From assembly GCA_910577735.1 (NCBI GenBank), contig CAJTOO010000009.1:1-64000 (forward strand): a stretch of DNA of 64,000 nt. The letters are read 5' to 3'. Position numbers and translations under genes: made by a program. Positions 17,151-26,094 of this stretch are shown one piece after another. The DNA is from an uncultured Lachnospiraceae bacterium (GTDB taxonomy: Bacteria > Bacillota > Clostridia > Lachnospirales > Lachnospiraceae). Below the pieces are notes generated by a model. It was not told the origin of the DNA. It was given only the letters and a program-made list of their open reading frames with translations, and did no database searches. Numbering within the stretch: the first letter of the stretch is position 1; every line of letters begins with the position of its first letter.

Positions 17151-17764
17151 AACAAACCTCCTGTTCTCATCACCGCGCTGAATAAGATCGGTACGGCAAA
17201 ATGAATCTTATTCCTGCGATATGCATGATAATCCTGCACCAGATCTTCTCCATAAATCTTCCAGTGCCCTGACCGCACAACATCTGACAGGTAGTCGATA
17301 AAGTAACAGAGTCTTTCCCTGCCGTTATGCTCCACCAGTAACTTTACCAGCGAAAATACCGCCCCAATCACAAAGGCTCCCGCCAGTATAACCAAAAGTT
17401 CTCCTGCAGTGCAGAAACTTCCGATCATCATAATCAGCTTTACATCACCTGCGCCCAGAACACCAATCTTATACAGAGGATATAAAAGCAGAAACGCCAA
17501 AGATACAGAACCGATGATTTCCAGAAATGTCCTTCCTGTACAAAGGCTGCCGCAAACTCCAATGAAAATGCCAAGCAGAATGAAACCATTTGGAATCCGG
17601 TCTGTCTTAAGATCTGCAAATGCTGACAGCAATAGCAGAAGAAGTAAAACAGATTGAAAAATACTCAGTCCAATAGACCACCTCCATAACTTATATGATT
17701 TAGACTCAACGAAATAATTGGGAGATATCCCTGATGCCAGACGGCATTGAATGGAAGTATTCAC
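17147..17764 (-). CDS. Prepilin peptidase, A24 family (CpaA type), second of two
   Basis: The 205-residue membrane protein keeps both A24 aspartates, in FADLKTDRIPNGF and in GAGDVKLIMMIGSF. It lacks the PilD methylase domain. It would process Flp prepilin. It is the first gene behind the promoter at 17796-17823. The start is uncertain: the GTG at 17764 lacks a good ribosome binding site. The protein is longer than the other A24 enzyme in the cluster and has about 35 extra N-terminal and some extra C-terminal residues. Confidence 0.85.
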   Translation of the reverse strand: MNTSIQCRLASGISPNYFVESKSYKLWRWSIGLSIFQSVLLLLLLLSAFADLKTDRIPNGFILLGIFIGVCGSLCTGRTFLEIIGSVSLAFLLLYPLYKIGVLGAGDVKLIMMIGSFCTAGELLVILAGAFVIGAVFSLVKLLVEHNGRERLCYFIDYLSDVVRSGHWKIYGEDLVQDYHAYRRNKIHFAVPILFSAVMRTGGLF

Positions 17765-17795
17765 TTCGCATAGAATTTCTTGAGTTGTGAATTGA

Positions 17796-17823
17796 ATTAT
17801 ACCACATCAGTAGAACTTGTCCA
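17796..17823 (-). promoter_or_regulatory. Promoter of the Tad pilus operon
   Basis: On the minus strand TGGACA (17823-17818) and TATAAT (17801-17796) are 16 bases apart. The -10 is extended by TGG. It lies about 30 bases upstream of the first pilus gene. The downstream genes are tightly spaced or overlapping to 7828. Confidence 0.7.
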
Positions 17824-17835
17824 GAGTTAATTCAG

Positions 17836-17867
17836 AAAAAAATCCTTTTTGTGAAAATCTCACAAAA
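17836..17867 (-). terminator. Terminator of the bofA-like gene
   Basis: A TTTTGTGA/TCACAAAA stem overlaps the bofA-like stop codon and is followed on the minus strand by a run of seven T. Confidence 0.5.
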
Positions 17868-18132
17868 TTTTGAAGAAATGAATTCCGTAAAGTACTGCGA
17901 CCCCAGGAAATCCAAGGAATCCGGATGTCAAAACAGTAAATGGATTGATACCTACCGCCACAGGAAGCTGTTGCGATGCCAGTAAAAGATTCAGTCCGTA
18001 AATCCCTATCGTCCCCATGACTGCCCGCAAAATAAAGTTAACCAGCCACTCCACCTTTTTTCCCATCGCCCCAATGATCAACACTACCAGGCACACGCCG
18101 AGAATCGCTGCCATACCGCCCATATTTTCCAT
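17860..18132 (-). CDS. BofA family protein (pro-sigma-K processing inhibitor type)
   Basis: The 90-residue protein has three hydrophobic segments and the family C-terminal signature VGINPFTVLTSGFLGFPGVAVLYGI. BofA restrains the SpoIVFB protease during sporulation in Bacillus; homologues are widespread in Clostridia. ATG 18132 is preferred because GGAGG lies five bases before it; an in-frame ATG at 18144 overlaps that site. A DUF2508 (YaaL-like) gene is divergently placed beside it, matching the yaaL-bofA pairing of Bacillus but in a different orientation. Confidence 0.88.
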   Translation of the reverse strand: MENMGGMAAILGVCLVVLIIGAMGKKVEWLVNFILRAVMGTIGIYGLNLLLASQQLPVAVGINPFTVLTSGFLGFPGVAVLYGIHFFKIL

Positions 18133-18284
18133 AAAAACCTCCATAAATGAATCCTGCCCTTATCTGCTAATACCATATGCACAGCGATAATTAAATATTA
18201 CATGAATATTTATCCAAAATTTACCTATACTTGAATGAGAAGAAGTTCTGAATATTCTATTTTGTGGAAAGGTGGGTGTATTGT

Positions 18285-18572
18285 ATGAGAGTTATCTTTA
18301 GGCAGAGTCCGCATATTCCGGTGGAAAATGATGTGATTGTGGACGGCGAAAAGCTAACGATAAGAGATGAACTGGCACAAGCCAGATTTGCGTTGGAAAA
18401 TGCCTACTTGGGATTTGATAATGTGACCGATCCCGATCTGATTGACTGTTACATCTTCGAACTTAATGCTGTCATGAAACGTTATAAGTACTTATTACAA
18501 CAGGCAGCAGAAACAAATCTGCTGCCTGAAGAAAAACGTGCCGAGGCGTATCGCCCGCTGATGGCTCCATAA
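18285..18572 (+). CDS. DUF2508 / YaaL-like protein
   Basis: The 95-residue hydrophilic, helical protein contains LAQARFALENAYLGFDNVTDPDLIDCYIFELNA and YKYLLQQ-like blocks (positions about 28-72), the pattern I associate with DUF2508 (YaaL). ATG 18285 is preceded by AAAGGTGG. The frame is open to a GTG seven codons earlier, which would absorb the ribosome site. Function is unknown. It is divergent from the bofA-like gene and convergent with fliS, ending two bases from it. Confidence 0.8.
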   Translation: MRVIFRQSPHIPVENDVIVDGEKLTIRDELAQARFALENAYLGFDNVTDPDLIDCYIFELNAVMKRYKYLLQQAAETNLLPEEKRAEAYRPLMAP

Positions 18573-18573
18573 T

Positions 18574-19050
18574 TTATACACAAAAACCTCTGTTGGCCGC
18601 GGGATCAGCTATATTTTCCGTGAGCGTATTTCTGCCATAAGTAAGCCCGGCATACACGGTCTGGCTATTGCCCATAACAGGGCCCGACTGATCCTGGTCT
18701 TCAATCTTTTTATAGGCCTTCTGGAGCTCTCCAATTATCATACGGACATGCTCCAGGGGCTCCATGTTATAATGTATCAACGCCTGTGCAAGCTCTCTGT
18801 TGATATAGAGATACAACTGCAAGAGTCTCTGTGCCAGATCATATTCCAAATGCAGGGAATCCAGAAGTTCATTCATACAACCCTGTATCTTGCGAACCGA
18901 CATTTTATAATCCGTCCTGTTATCCCCATCCAAAGCCTCTTGCGCCTCATCAATATAGAGCAGAACCATTTCATAAAGAATCGTGATCAGCTGCGTCTTA
19001 TTCGCCTGCGTAATCCTAAATGTATACTCCTGTTTCAATTCCTTGGTCAT
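18574..19050 (-). CDS. fliS: FliS-like flagellin export chaperone
   Basis: The 158-residue product is helical and matches FliS. Features are an early helix TQLITILYEMVLLYIDEAQEAL, a middle SVRKIQGCMNELLDSL, and the helix LAQRLLQLYLYINRELAQA. FliS binds the C-terminal D0 helix of flagellin and prevents early polymerisation. The gene lies directly downstream of flagellin, separated by the tandem repeat. The C-terminal 25 residues or so are disordered and longer than in short FliS proteins. Confidence 0.85.
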   Translation of the reverse strand: MTKELKQEYTFRITQANKTQLITILYEMVLLYIDEAQEALDGDNRTDYKMSVRKIQGCMNELLDSLHLEYDLAQRLLQLYLYINRELAQALIHYNMEPLEHVRMIIGELQKAYKKIEDQDQSGPVMGNSQTVYAGLTYGRNTLTENIADPAANRGFCV

Positions 19051-19114
19051 TATGACACCTCTCCAATCATAAACAATCTACAGCATACAACACATCCTCA
19101 GAGAATTTACCTTT

Positions 19115-19259
19115 GTAAATTCTCTGGTAGATAATTTGCATCAGTAAATTTTCTGGTAGATAATTTGCATCAGTAAATTCTCTGGTAGATAATTTGCATC
19201 AGTAAATTTTCTGGTAGATAATTTGCATCAGTAAATTTTCTGGTAGATAATTTGCGTCA
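19115..19259. repeat. Five tandem 29-bp hairpin repeats between flagellin and fliS
   Basis: The unit GTAAATTTTCTGGTAGATAA... of 29 bases repeats five times in register (19115, 19144, 19173, 19202, 19231), with a partial sixth to about 19271. Each unit has an imperfect inverted repeat, AAATTTTCT/AGATAATTT. At the left end a perfect 11-bp hairpin, AGAGAATTTAC/GTAAATTCTCT (19100-19125), overlaps the first unit. There are no spacers, so this is not CRISPR. It forms the 3' untranslated region of flagellin mRNA. Confidence 0.9.
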
Positions 19260-19274
19260 GCAAATTTTCTACAC

Positions 19275-20771
19275 CTATTGCAACAACTGAAGCACCTGCG
19301 ACGGTCTCTCATTGGCCTGTGCAAGCATAGAAACTGCCGCCTGGGATATTACTTGCTCGGTTGTATAACTGGTCATCTCCTCCGCCATATCCACATCCAT
19401 GATACGTGAGTAAGAAGCTGTCATATTTTCTCCCGTCACATCCAGATTATTCACCGTATGCTCCAGGCGATTCTGATAGGCACCCAGTCTGCTTCTTGCA
19501 GAAGAGATATAGAGAATACCCTCTCTGATTTCATTAATTGCATCTGAGCAACTGTCCTTCGTGGTCAGTTCTGTCTTTTCAATGCCAAGTCTGCTCAAGG
19601 AAATGGTGGGAATGCGGATTTCAAGCTGCTGTCCTTCATTCGCGCCTGTCTGGGTATCCATGGAACCAATACCTGTGATATCTAAGACCAGTCCCTGGGA
19701 AGCCGTTTCCTGACCGCCGCCAACCGCAACTGTCTGTGAAGCCGGAACCGCTGGCGGAACCTGCGTTGTTGTCGGTTTCGTACACTGAAGTTCCAGTCGG
19801 AAGCCATTATCATCTGAGATAACAATCGTATCCGTTCCAGCCGCATCGTCACTGACAACAGAAGTTACCTTCGCTCCTTCCGGAATATCTGTCCCTGCCG
19901 CATTTTTGAGGGCATCCGCGAAAGCCTGTGCCGTAGCCTCTTGATCCAATACTGCTACATAACCTGTTCCTGCACCATCAAGTTGAAAATTATATGTAGC
20001 ATCGAAATTAGGCACTGTAACCTGCGACGGCTCTACCAGACTCACGGGATTATAACCAACAATATTCCCATCTGCATCTTTCACCGGATCCGGCTCGATA
20101 GCTATTGTCATCTCAAAATCCTGCGGGCCGGTCAACGTGATCTTATCCTGTCCCACTGAGCTAAATTCCACACCCACTGGAAAAGCATCCTCCCCATTGT
20201 CTTTCAATACCACTGTTGTGGCATCTTTATTGATAGTGCCGTCAGCATTATATACAACTGTCAGTTCATCAATGGTATACTTTTTAGAAACTACCTCATC
20301 CGAATAATAATCGACTTTAGCCTTATGATTATTCGTATACCCTCTCAGGTCAAAACTTCCGTCAAGAAGCGGCTGGCCATTAAACTCCGTGTCACTGGCA
20401 ATCCTGGTCACCTCTGCCTTGAGCTGTTTAATCTCCTCATTCAAGGTCATCCTGTCAGCGGTAGTCAACGTTCCGGTTGCACCCTTTACTGCCAGTTCAT
20501 TCATCCTCTGCAGCATCTCATGCACCTCAGTCAATGCACCGTCTGCCGTTTCGATAATGGAAATACCGTTATTAGAACACTGCTTTGCCACAGAAATACC
20601 CGTAATCTGCGTATTCATCTTCTTTCCGATGGCATAACCTGACGGATTATCCTTTGATGAAGTCACCTTAAGACCGGAGGAAAGACGCTCCAGAGACTTT
20701 GATACCCTACTGTCTGATGCATTCAATGCATTACTGGCGCGCATTGCCGCCGCATTATAACTGATTTTCAT
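19275..20771 (-). CDS. Flagellin
   Basis: The 498-residue protein has the conserved D0/D1 ends of flagellins. The N-terminal block (about 1-145) has ALNASDSRVSKSLERLSSGL and MNELAVKGATGTLT. The C-terminal block (about 410-498) has SARSRLGAYQNRLEHTVNNL, MTSYT and AQANERPSQVLQLLQ. The central variable region of about 260 residues is moderately large. It would be secreted by the flagellar export gate with FliS and polymerise as the filament. GGAGGAG precedes the ATG. It starts only 15 bases after the 1035-residue gene upstream, so the two may be co-transcribed. Confidence 0.93.
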   Translation of the reverse strand: MKISYNAAAMRASNALNASDSRVSKSLERLSSGLKVTSSKDNPSGYAIGKKMNTQITGISVAKQCSNNGISIIETADGALTEVHEMLQRMNELAVKGATGTLTTADRMTLNEEIKQLKAEVTRIASDTEFNGQPLLDGSFDLRGYTNNHKAKVDYYSDEVVSKKYTIDELTVVYNADGTINKDATTVVLKDNGEDAFPVGVEFSSVGQDKITLTGPQDFEMTIAIEPDPVKDADGNIVGYNPVSLVEPSQVTVPNFDATYNFQLDGAGTGYVAVLDQEATAQAFADALKNAAGTDIPEGAKVTSVVSDDAAGTDTIVISDDNGFRLELQCTKPTTTQVPPAVPASQTVAVGGGQETASQGLVLDITGIGSMDTQTGANEGQQLEIRIPTISLSRLGIEKTELTTKDSCSDAINEIREGILYISSARSRLGAYQNRLEHTVNNLDVTGENMTASYSRIMDVDMAEEMTSYTTEQVISQAAVSMLAQANERPSQVLQLLQ

Positions 20772-20786
20772 GATTATTCTCCTCCT

Positions 20787-23700
20787 TTATGCCGTCACGC
20801 TCTTGATAAATACTCTCGCTATATGATACAAATCCGCAGTCCGTATACTCTCGTCTGTTTCTAAATCCTTCGGTGTATACCCCTCACTATTTGCCTCTTT
20901 GCTGTACATAATACCCACGCTGCCCACTTTCAGGGAACCGCCGTCCGCTGTGTCCACTGCCAGCGCCTCTTTCAGGCCATCCTGTATTTTCCACAGCTTT
21001 TCTGTCCCTTCCTTGTTGTCGCAGGCAATATAGCCGGATACGGTCTGATTCCTCACGGAAAACTGCGCTTTCACCCGACCATATTCTTCTGTCTCCATGG
21101 AAGCGCTGACCTTACCGCCCTCGCCACCGTGTAAAATCTTGAGATTGATAGCTGTCAGTTCACCATTGATCTCCACCGGAATCTGGTAATTCTCCTCTTT
21201 CGCCAGGCTACCTGCCAGTGCCAGCTGCTTCTGGCAGCTTTGCAGGGTCTTCAGATCCAGATAGGATGTCTGTTCTTCTTTGGCCTCTTCCAGAATCTCC
21301 TGGAAGGTCTCCTGCATCTCCTCATAGGCCTCATCGGCACTGTCTTTATCTGTCAGGCTCTCTATCAGATGGGCAGAAGCCTCTTTTCCTCTTGGACTTT
21401 CTGCATTTCCTTCCAGCTCATGCAGTTTCTTGTACAAGGCGCCCGGTTTCTTTCTAAGCGCCGTTGCTGCTGTCAGATTATTGGCTGTTACCGGCTGTTT
21501 ATATGCTAAAAGTTCCCGCACCACAGCATCTTCCACTTCCTGCAGATCCTGATAAGGCTGCTGCTGCTCCTGCAGATAGGCAGCCTCCAACTTGTCATCC
21601 GCAGCCATCTGCTCTAAGCCTTCGGCCATTTCCTCCATGGTCATGTCTGCCCGCAGCTCCATCTGCTCAAGCATTTCCGGCTCCATGGTATCTGCAATCT
21701 GTCCGGCCAGCATATGGTAATAGGCTTCCGCACCCTCTCTAGCCTGTTGTTCCTCTCCCTGTGAAAATGTCTGGGCATCCGCACCTGTCTGTTCCAGGGC
21801 TGGAAAGGCGCTTAAAATCTGATCTGTGATAGATTTCCCACTGTTTACTGCATTTACACCATTGAATTCATCATCCACGGTATAATCCATGCCCTGCCGC
21901 TTCGTACTGCGCATGGCTGTAAGCAGATTCTGGAAAGAGAGTCCCACACCCTCCCTGATCAGGCTGCCCACTGCTGCGTCATCCGTCTTTTCCAGCTGCC
22001 TGAACATGCGGTAGATTCCTATATATGCTTCTCTTTCCCTTTCGTCAATTGCATGATTTTGTTCCAGCTTGTATAAATATTTGCTGAATTTCTCTTCTTT
22101 CAATTCCTCTGTATGGCCACTCTCGTCCAGATATTGATTCAATTCCTCAATGGTCATATTAAGAGGATTTTTGCCGTCCCGGATTGCCTGCAAGGATACT
22201 GCCGGCGTCATTTTACGGATAGTCTGGCGAAGTTCCATATCGTACTTTTTCACTGCGTCCATATTATCCTGGGTGATATCCATGCTGTTATAGCCCAAGA
22301 TCCGTACTGCCCTGCGGTTCTCCTCATTCTGCTCAAGTCCCATATCTTTCAGGATATCATCCACATTACGGAATGCCTTACGAATGGAGTCCCCCATATC
22401 TGCCCTCGGCGCCGTCATCAGTGTCTCATAGGATTCTCTGGCCGCCTCATAAGCATTTTTAAGCGCCGTACCGTTTGTATGTACGCTGTCAAGCGTAAAT
22501 AAATCCTCTTCGCCAATATACCTGGCCAGCACAGCCGCCGGCAGGAATGGAATCTCCTGGGTCTTTTGCTGGAATTCACTGTATAATGCCGCCTTATCTG
22601 CCGTACCGGTTTCCCCGAACAGCTTCCGGTTCCACTCCTCCTCCAGCTTCTTTAAGGCATCTACCAGCTGCTCTAAGTCCGTAGTATCAATGGAATAACC
22701 GCTCTCTAACAGTTTGCGGTTAGCCTCTATGGTCATCATCAGCCGGACTTCCTCCAACTGACGTCTCGCGCTGATCGCTTCCGGTGTATTTTCCGACACA
22801 CCATATTGCGCAATCTTGCGCTGTTCCTTTTCCAGATTCTGCAGATTTAAATCTTTTCCTTCGGCAACAGCCTCATCTACGGCCTCATCGCTGATCTGCG
22901 CAAAAGCCTCCACATAATCAGCTGCCCTCTCCACATTACTCCTGCCATCTGCCAGATTAGCCTTATCCGCGCTCTTGCCATCCGAAATCGCCGCAGCCAC
23001 TGCCGCCAAAACCCGGGCCGTATCCTGGGGAAGCTTCACCTGCCCGATTTCATGCAGTTTCGCCATAGTTTCCTTTGTGAGCGGTACGCCTGACTCAATA
23101 AGCCACTTCGCCCCTTCCAGGTTTTCTTCGGTAATCTCTAGACCTGCCTCTTCCAGCACCCTCTCCATCTGGGGTCTTAACTGTTCCCAGTTATAGTCTT
23201 CTGCCTTCTTTGCATAATAACCAGTATTATCCGAAGCATAGTAGCCATGTCCCTGTCTGTGGCTATCGGGTGTTGCGCTGTGACCCGCCCGGTAGAAATC
23301 GTCTATGGTGGGTTCCATATCATTCTCCACCATATATTTCACGGTGCCCTCCGAAGGCGTCTCCATCTGCGCTGCCCGGTCATATGCCTGTTTCGCCGCC
23401 GTCACATTTTCTCTGGTTACAGGGATATCATGAGCCTTAAACTGTCTATAGAGTTCTCTGGCAAAGGTCTCGCTTCCCGTAATCTGACGCAGAGTCTCCG
23501 CATCCAGATCATCGGTATAACCTTCCACCTGTGTTCCGCCTTTGATAAGCGCTGCCTTTATCGAATCGACAATGGTAACAACTTCTTCAATATCCATATC
23601 TCCAGGATGATAGCCTTCTTCTTTCAAACGCTGAAAATCTTCATCAGACATAGTATTAGACATTACTGTCATATAGTCTCTCTGCGTGGCCAAATCAATG

Positions 23701-23894
23701 AGCCCCGCATCCTGCATAACCTCTTCTGCGGTCTTTCCATGACCTCCGTAAGCGTTGTTATCCATAACTTTGCCAGAAATGTCTAATGCGTAATTACCCG
23801 TCCCCTCCGTCCTGGGCGTCTGGGTATTTCGATATGCTGTTGCTGCCCTGTCTACATTCTGATCGATATGACTGTGATCAAATGTAATCTTCAT
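20787..23894 (-). CDS. Large flagellar-locus protein with FliK-like C-terminus (DUF6240 type)
   Basis: The 1035-residue protein is hydrophilic, acidic and mostly helical, with no signal peptide or membrane segment. I associate the N-terminal half with DUF6240, a family seen in Lachnospiraceae flagellar loci; this is from memory. The last 150 residues show a beta-rich block (INLKILHGGEGGKVSASM..., then SVRNQTVSGYIACDN) resembling the C-terminal domain of FliK-type hook-length proteins. It lies just upstream of flagellin. A role in hook or filament assembly is inference. Repeats of the form 'ITEENLEGAK...' and 'VTRENVTAAKQAY' suggest internal duplication of a helical module. Confidence 0.6.
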   Translation of the reverse strand: MKITFDHSHIDQNVDRAATAYRNTQTPRTEGTGNYALDISGKVMDNNAYGGHGKTAEEVMQDAGLIDLATQRDYMTVMSNTMSDEDFQRLKEEGYHPGDMDIEEVVTIVDSIKAALIKGGTQVEGYTDDLDAETLRQITGSETFARELYRQFKAHDIPVTRENVTAAKQAYDRAAQMETPSEGTVKYMVENDMEPTIDDFYRAGHSATPDSHRQGHGYYASDNTGYYAKKAEDYNWEQLRPQMERVLEEAGLEITEENLEGAKWLIESGVPLTKETMAKLHEIGQVKLPQDTARVLAAVAAAISDGKSADKANLADGRSNVERAADYVEAFAQISDEAVDEAVAEGKDLNLQNLEKEQRKIAQYGVSENTPEAISARRQLEEVRLMMTIEANRKLLESGYSIDTTDLEQLVDALKKLEEEWNRKLFGETGTADKAALYSEFQQKTQEIPFLPAAVLARYIGEEDLFTLDSVHTNGTALKNAYEAARESYETLMTAPRADMGDSIRKAFRNVDDILKDMGLEQNEENRRAVRILGYNSMDITQDNMDAVKKYDMELRQTIRKMTPAVSLQAIRDGKNPLNMTIEELNQYLDESGHTEELKEEKFSKYLYKLEQNHAIDEREREAYIGIYRMFRQLEKTDDAAVGSLIREGVGLSFQNLLTAMRSTKRQGMDYTVDDEFNGVNAVNSGKSITDQILSAFPALEQTGADAQTFSQGEEQQAREGAEAYYHMLAGQIADTMEPEMLEQMELRADMTMEEMAEGLEQMAADDKLEAAYLQEQQQPYQDLQEVEDAVVRELLAYKQPVTANNLTAATALRKKPGALYKKLHELEGNAESPRGKEASAHLIESLTDKDSADEAYEEMQETFQEILEEAKEEQTSYLDLKTLQSCQKQLALAGSLAKEENYQIPVEINGELTAINLKILHGGEGGKVSASMETEEYGRVKAQFSVRNQTVSGYIACDNKEGTEKLWKIQDGLKEALAVDTADGGSLKVGSVGIMYSKEANSEGYTPKDLETDESIRTADLYHIARVFIKSVTA

Positions 23895-24006
23895 AATTTA
23901 TAAGTATGCTCCTTTCACAGTCTGCAAATTTGTACTCTTCACAATTAACTTTCAACCTTTTCCCGCAACAGCGGATGCCATGCTTCCCAGACATCTTTAT
24001 GTTACT

Positions 24007-24040
24007 AAAAAAGGGCGAATGTTATCCACATTCACCCTTT
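24007..24040 (-). terminator. Terminator of the glgB transcript
   Basis: On the minus strand AAGGGTGAATGT/ACATTCGCCCTT with a GGATA loop runs into a T tract, 46 bases after the glgB stop. Confidence 0.85.
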
Positions 24041-24085
24041 ATTTCGGCATGATTTCCCACTTTCTTAACCTTTGAGACACATTTC

Positions 24086-26071
24086 CTAGAAAACAAAGAC
24101 TGCTGCCGTATAAGGCGGTAAATCAAAGGAAATACTGTAATCCTTATAATTGCAGGTTTCCTTGACTGCGGTAAGTTCTGCCGGAATCTCATGTCCATTA
24201 CCGCCAAAGCGCTTCTCATCACTGTTCAGTAAGAGTTTATATTTCTTTTTCTTAGGTACCCCAACTTTATAATTTTCCCACATCATGGGCGTCATATTGA
24301 GCACAAACATGATATTATTTTTGCCGGTTCCGTCTTTTCTGAAGAAACTGTATACACTGTGATCCGCATCGTCTGCATTCAGCCACTCAAACCCGCCCCA
24401 GTCATTGTCTATGGTATACATAGCAGGATATTTATTATAAAGTTTCAGAAGTTCCTTCACATACTCATGCATGCCCTTGTTCTGTTCTTCGCCAAGCAGA
24501 TACCAATCAAGTTCCCTGGCCTCGCTCCATTCTCTCTCCTGACCGAAATCCTGCCCCATGAAGAGAAGCTTCTTGCCGGCATGGCCAAACATATAGCTGT
24601 ATCCCACACGCAGATTCGCATATTTATCCACAGGATAGCCCGGCATCTTATTGACCATGGAACATTTCAGATGCACCACCTCGTCATGGGATAATGGCAG
24701 AATATAATTTTCGCTGTTATTATAGCTCATGGCAAACGTCATGGCATAATGATTGTTCTTACGGAACAGGGGATCTAATTTCATATATTCACAGAAATCA
24801 TGCATCCAGCCCATATTCCACTTAAAGCTGAACCCAAGACCGTCTTCTTCCACATCTCCTGTCACCTTGGGCCATGCCGTGGATTCCTCCGCAATCGTCA
24901 GGAAACCGGGATATGTACCATGTATCACAGAATTTAAATGTTTGAAAAATTCAATGGCATCCAGATTCTCCCTGCCGCCGTACTTGTTAGGCACCCACTG
25001 CCCCTCTCTCTTGCTGTAGTCAAGATAGAGCATGGAAGCCACCGCATCGATACGGATACCGTCAATATGAAACTCCTTGATCCAGAAAAGTGCATTGGCA
25101 ATCAGGAAATTCCTGACCTCATTCTTGCTGTAATTAAAAATCTTGGTACCCCAGTCGGGATGTTCCCCAATCCTTGGGTCCGGATGCTCAAAAATGCACT
25201 GTCCGTCAAAGCATCCCAGGCCATGCGCATCTGTGGCAAAATGAGCCGGTACCCAGTCCAGGATAACACCAATCTTGTTGCGGTGCAGGGTATTGATCAG
25301 ATACATAAAGTCTTCCGGATTACCATGCCTTGCAGTAGGCGCATAATAGCCGGTCACCTGATAGCCCCAGGAACCGTCATAGGGATACTCCGCAATCCCC
25401 ATCAGTTCCACATGTGTGTAGTGCATCTCCTTGAGATACTTCACAATCCTGTCTGCAAATTCCCGATAATTGTAGAAACCTTCCTCTGTACCATCGGGAT
25501 GCTTCATCCAGGAACCAATATGGCATTCATAGATTGCCAGGGGTTCTTTATTATAATCCTTATTCTGTCTCGCCTCCATCCAGACACTGTCAGACCACTT
25601 AAATCTGCTGATGTCAAAAGTTCTGGACGCGTTTCCGGGGCGCATCTCCGCATAATTTGCAAATGGATCTGCTTTATAGAGCTTCTCACCTGCGGGTGTA
25701 CGGATCAGAAACTTATACAACTCATTCTCCCCCACCCCAGGAATAAAGAGCTTATAGATACCGCCCGGCCCAAGTTTCTCCATCTGATGTATGTCTTCAT
25801 CCCAATCGTTGAAGGTTCCGATCACATGCACACTGGCTGCATTAGGCGCCCACACAGCAAAGAACATACCTTTCACGCCGTCTTCCACAGAAGGATGTGC
25901 CCCCAGTTTCTTATAGATATCATAGTGACTGCCCTGGGCAAATACATATTGATCAGCCTCAGAGATAAATACCTGATTCTCCTCCACCTTCTTAGCCGCT
26001 TTATCTACCGGCTTCTTTGTTGCCTTTTTGGCCGGTCTTCCCACCGGTTTCTTCTCCTGTTTCACTGCCAT
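24086..26071 (-). CDS. glgB: 1,4-alpha-glucan branching enzyme (GH13) with a basic N-terminal tail
   Basis: The 661-residue enzyme has a CBM48-like domain (about 40-145) and a GH13 barrel. Catalytic residues appear as D342 in GIRIDAVASM, E395 in TIAEEST and the Asp of LPLSHDEVVH. It introduces alpha-1,6 branches in glycogen. Residues 1-33 are a Lys/Ala/Pro-rich tail (GRPAKKATKK, AKKV) unusual for GlgB. No other glycogen genes are nearby. It follows by 23 bases the gene for a TPR/acidic protein, with which it is probably co-transcribed. Confidence 0.93.
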   Translation of the reverse strand: MAVKQEKKPVGRPAKKATKKPVDKAAKKVEENQVFISEADQYVFAQGSHYDIYKKLGAHPSVEDGVKGMFFAVWAPNAASVHVIGTFNDWDEDIHQMEKLGPGGIYKLFIPGVGENELYKFLIRTPAGEKLYKADPFANYAEMRPGNASRTFDISRFKWSDSVWMEARQNKDYNKEPLAIYECHIGSWMKHPDGTEEGFYNYREFADRIVKYLKEMHYTHVELMGIAEYPYDGSWGYQVTGYYAPTARHGNPEDFMYLINTLHRNKIGVILDWVPAHFATDAHGLGCFDGQCIFEHPDPRIGEHPDWGTKIFNYSKNEVRNFLIANALFWIKEFHIDGIRIDAVASMLYLDYSKREGQWVPNKYGGRENLDAIEFFKHLNSVIHGTYPGFLTIAEESTAWPKVTGDVEEDGLGFSFKWNMGWMHDFCEYMKLDPLFRKNNHYAMTFAMSYNNSENYILPLSHDEVVHLKCSMVNKMPGYPVDKYANLRVGYSYMFGHAGKKLLFMGQDFGQEREWSEARELDWYLLGEEQNKGMHEYVKELLKLYNKYPAMYTIDNDWGGFEWLNADDADHSVYSFFRKDGTGKNNIMFVLNMTPMMWENYKVGVPKKKKYKLLLNSDEKRFGGNGHEIPAELTAVKETCNYKDYSISFDLPPYTAAVFVF

Positions 26072-26094
26072 TGCTATTCCCCCTGTACTTTGAT

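Noticed and set aside
17660..17680. GGAGG followed six bases later by ATT in frame with the second prepilin peptidase, possibly a rare ATT start
   Set aside because: ATT starts are very rare; an upstream GTG exists and the evidence is only spacing. The start is left uncertain instead.
19115..19259. Regular 29-bp repeats that could be taken for a CRISPR array
   Set aside because: Units are directly abutting with no unique spacers and no cas genes nearby; treated as tandem hairpin repeats.
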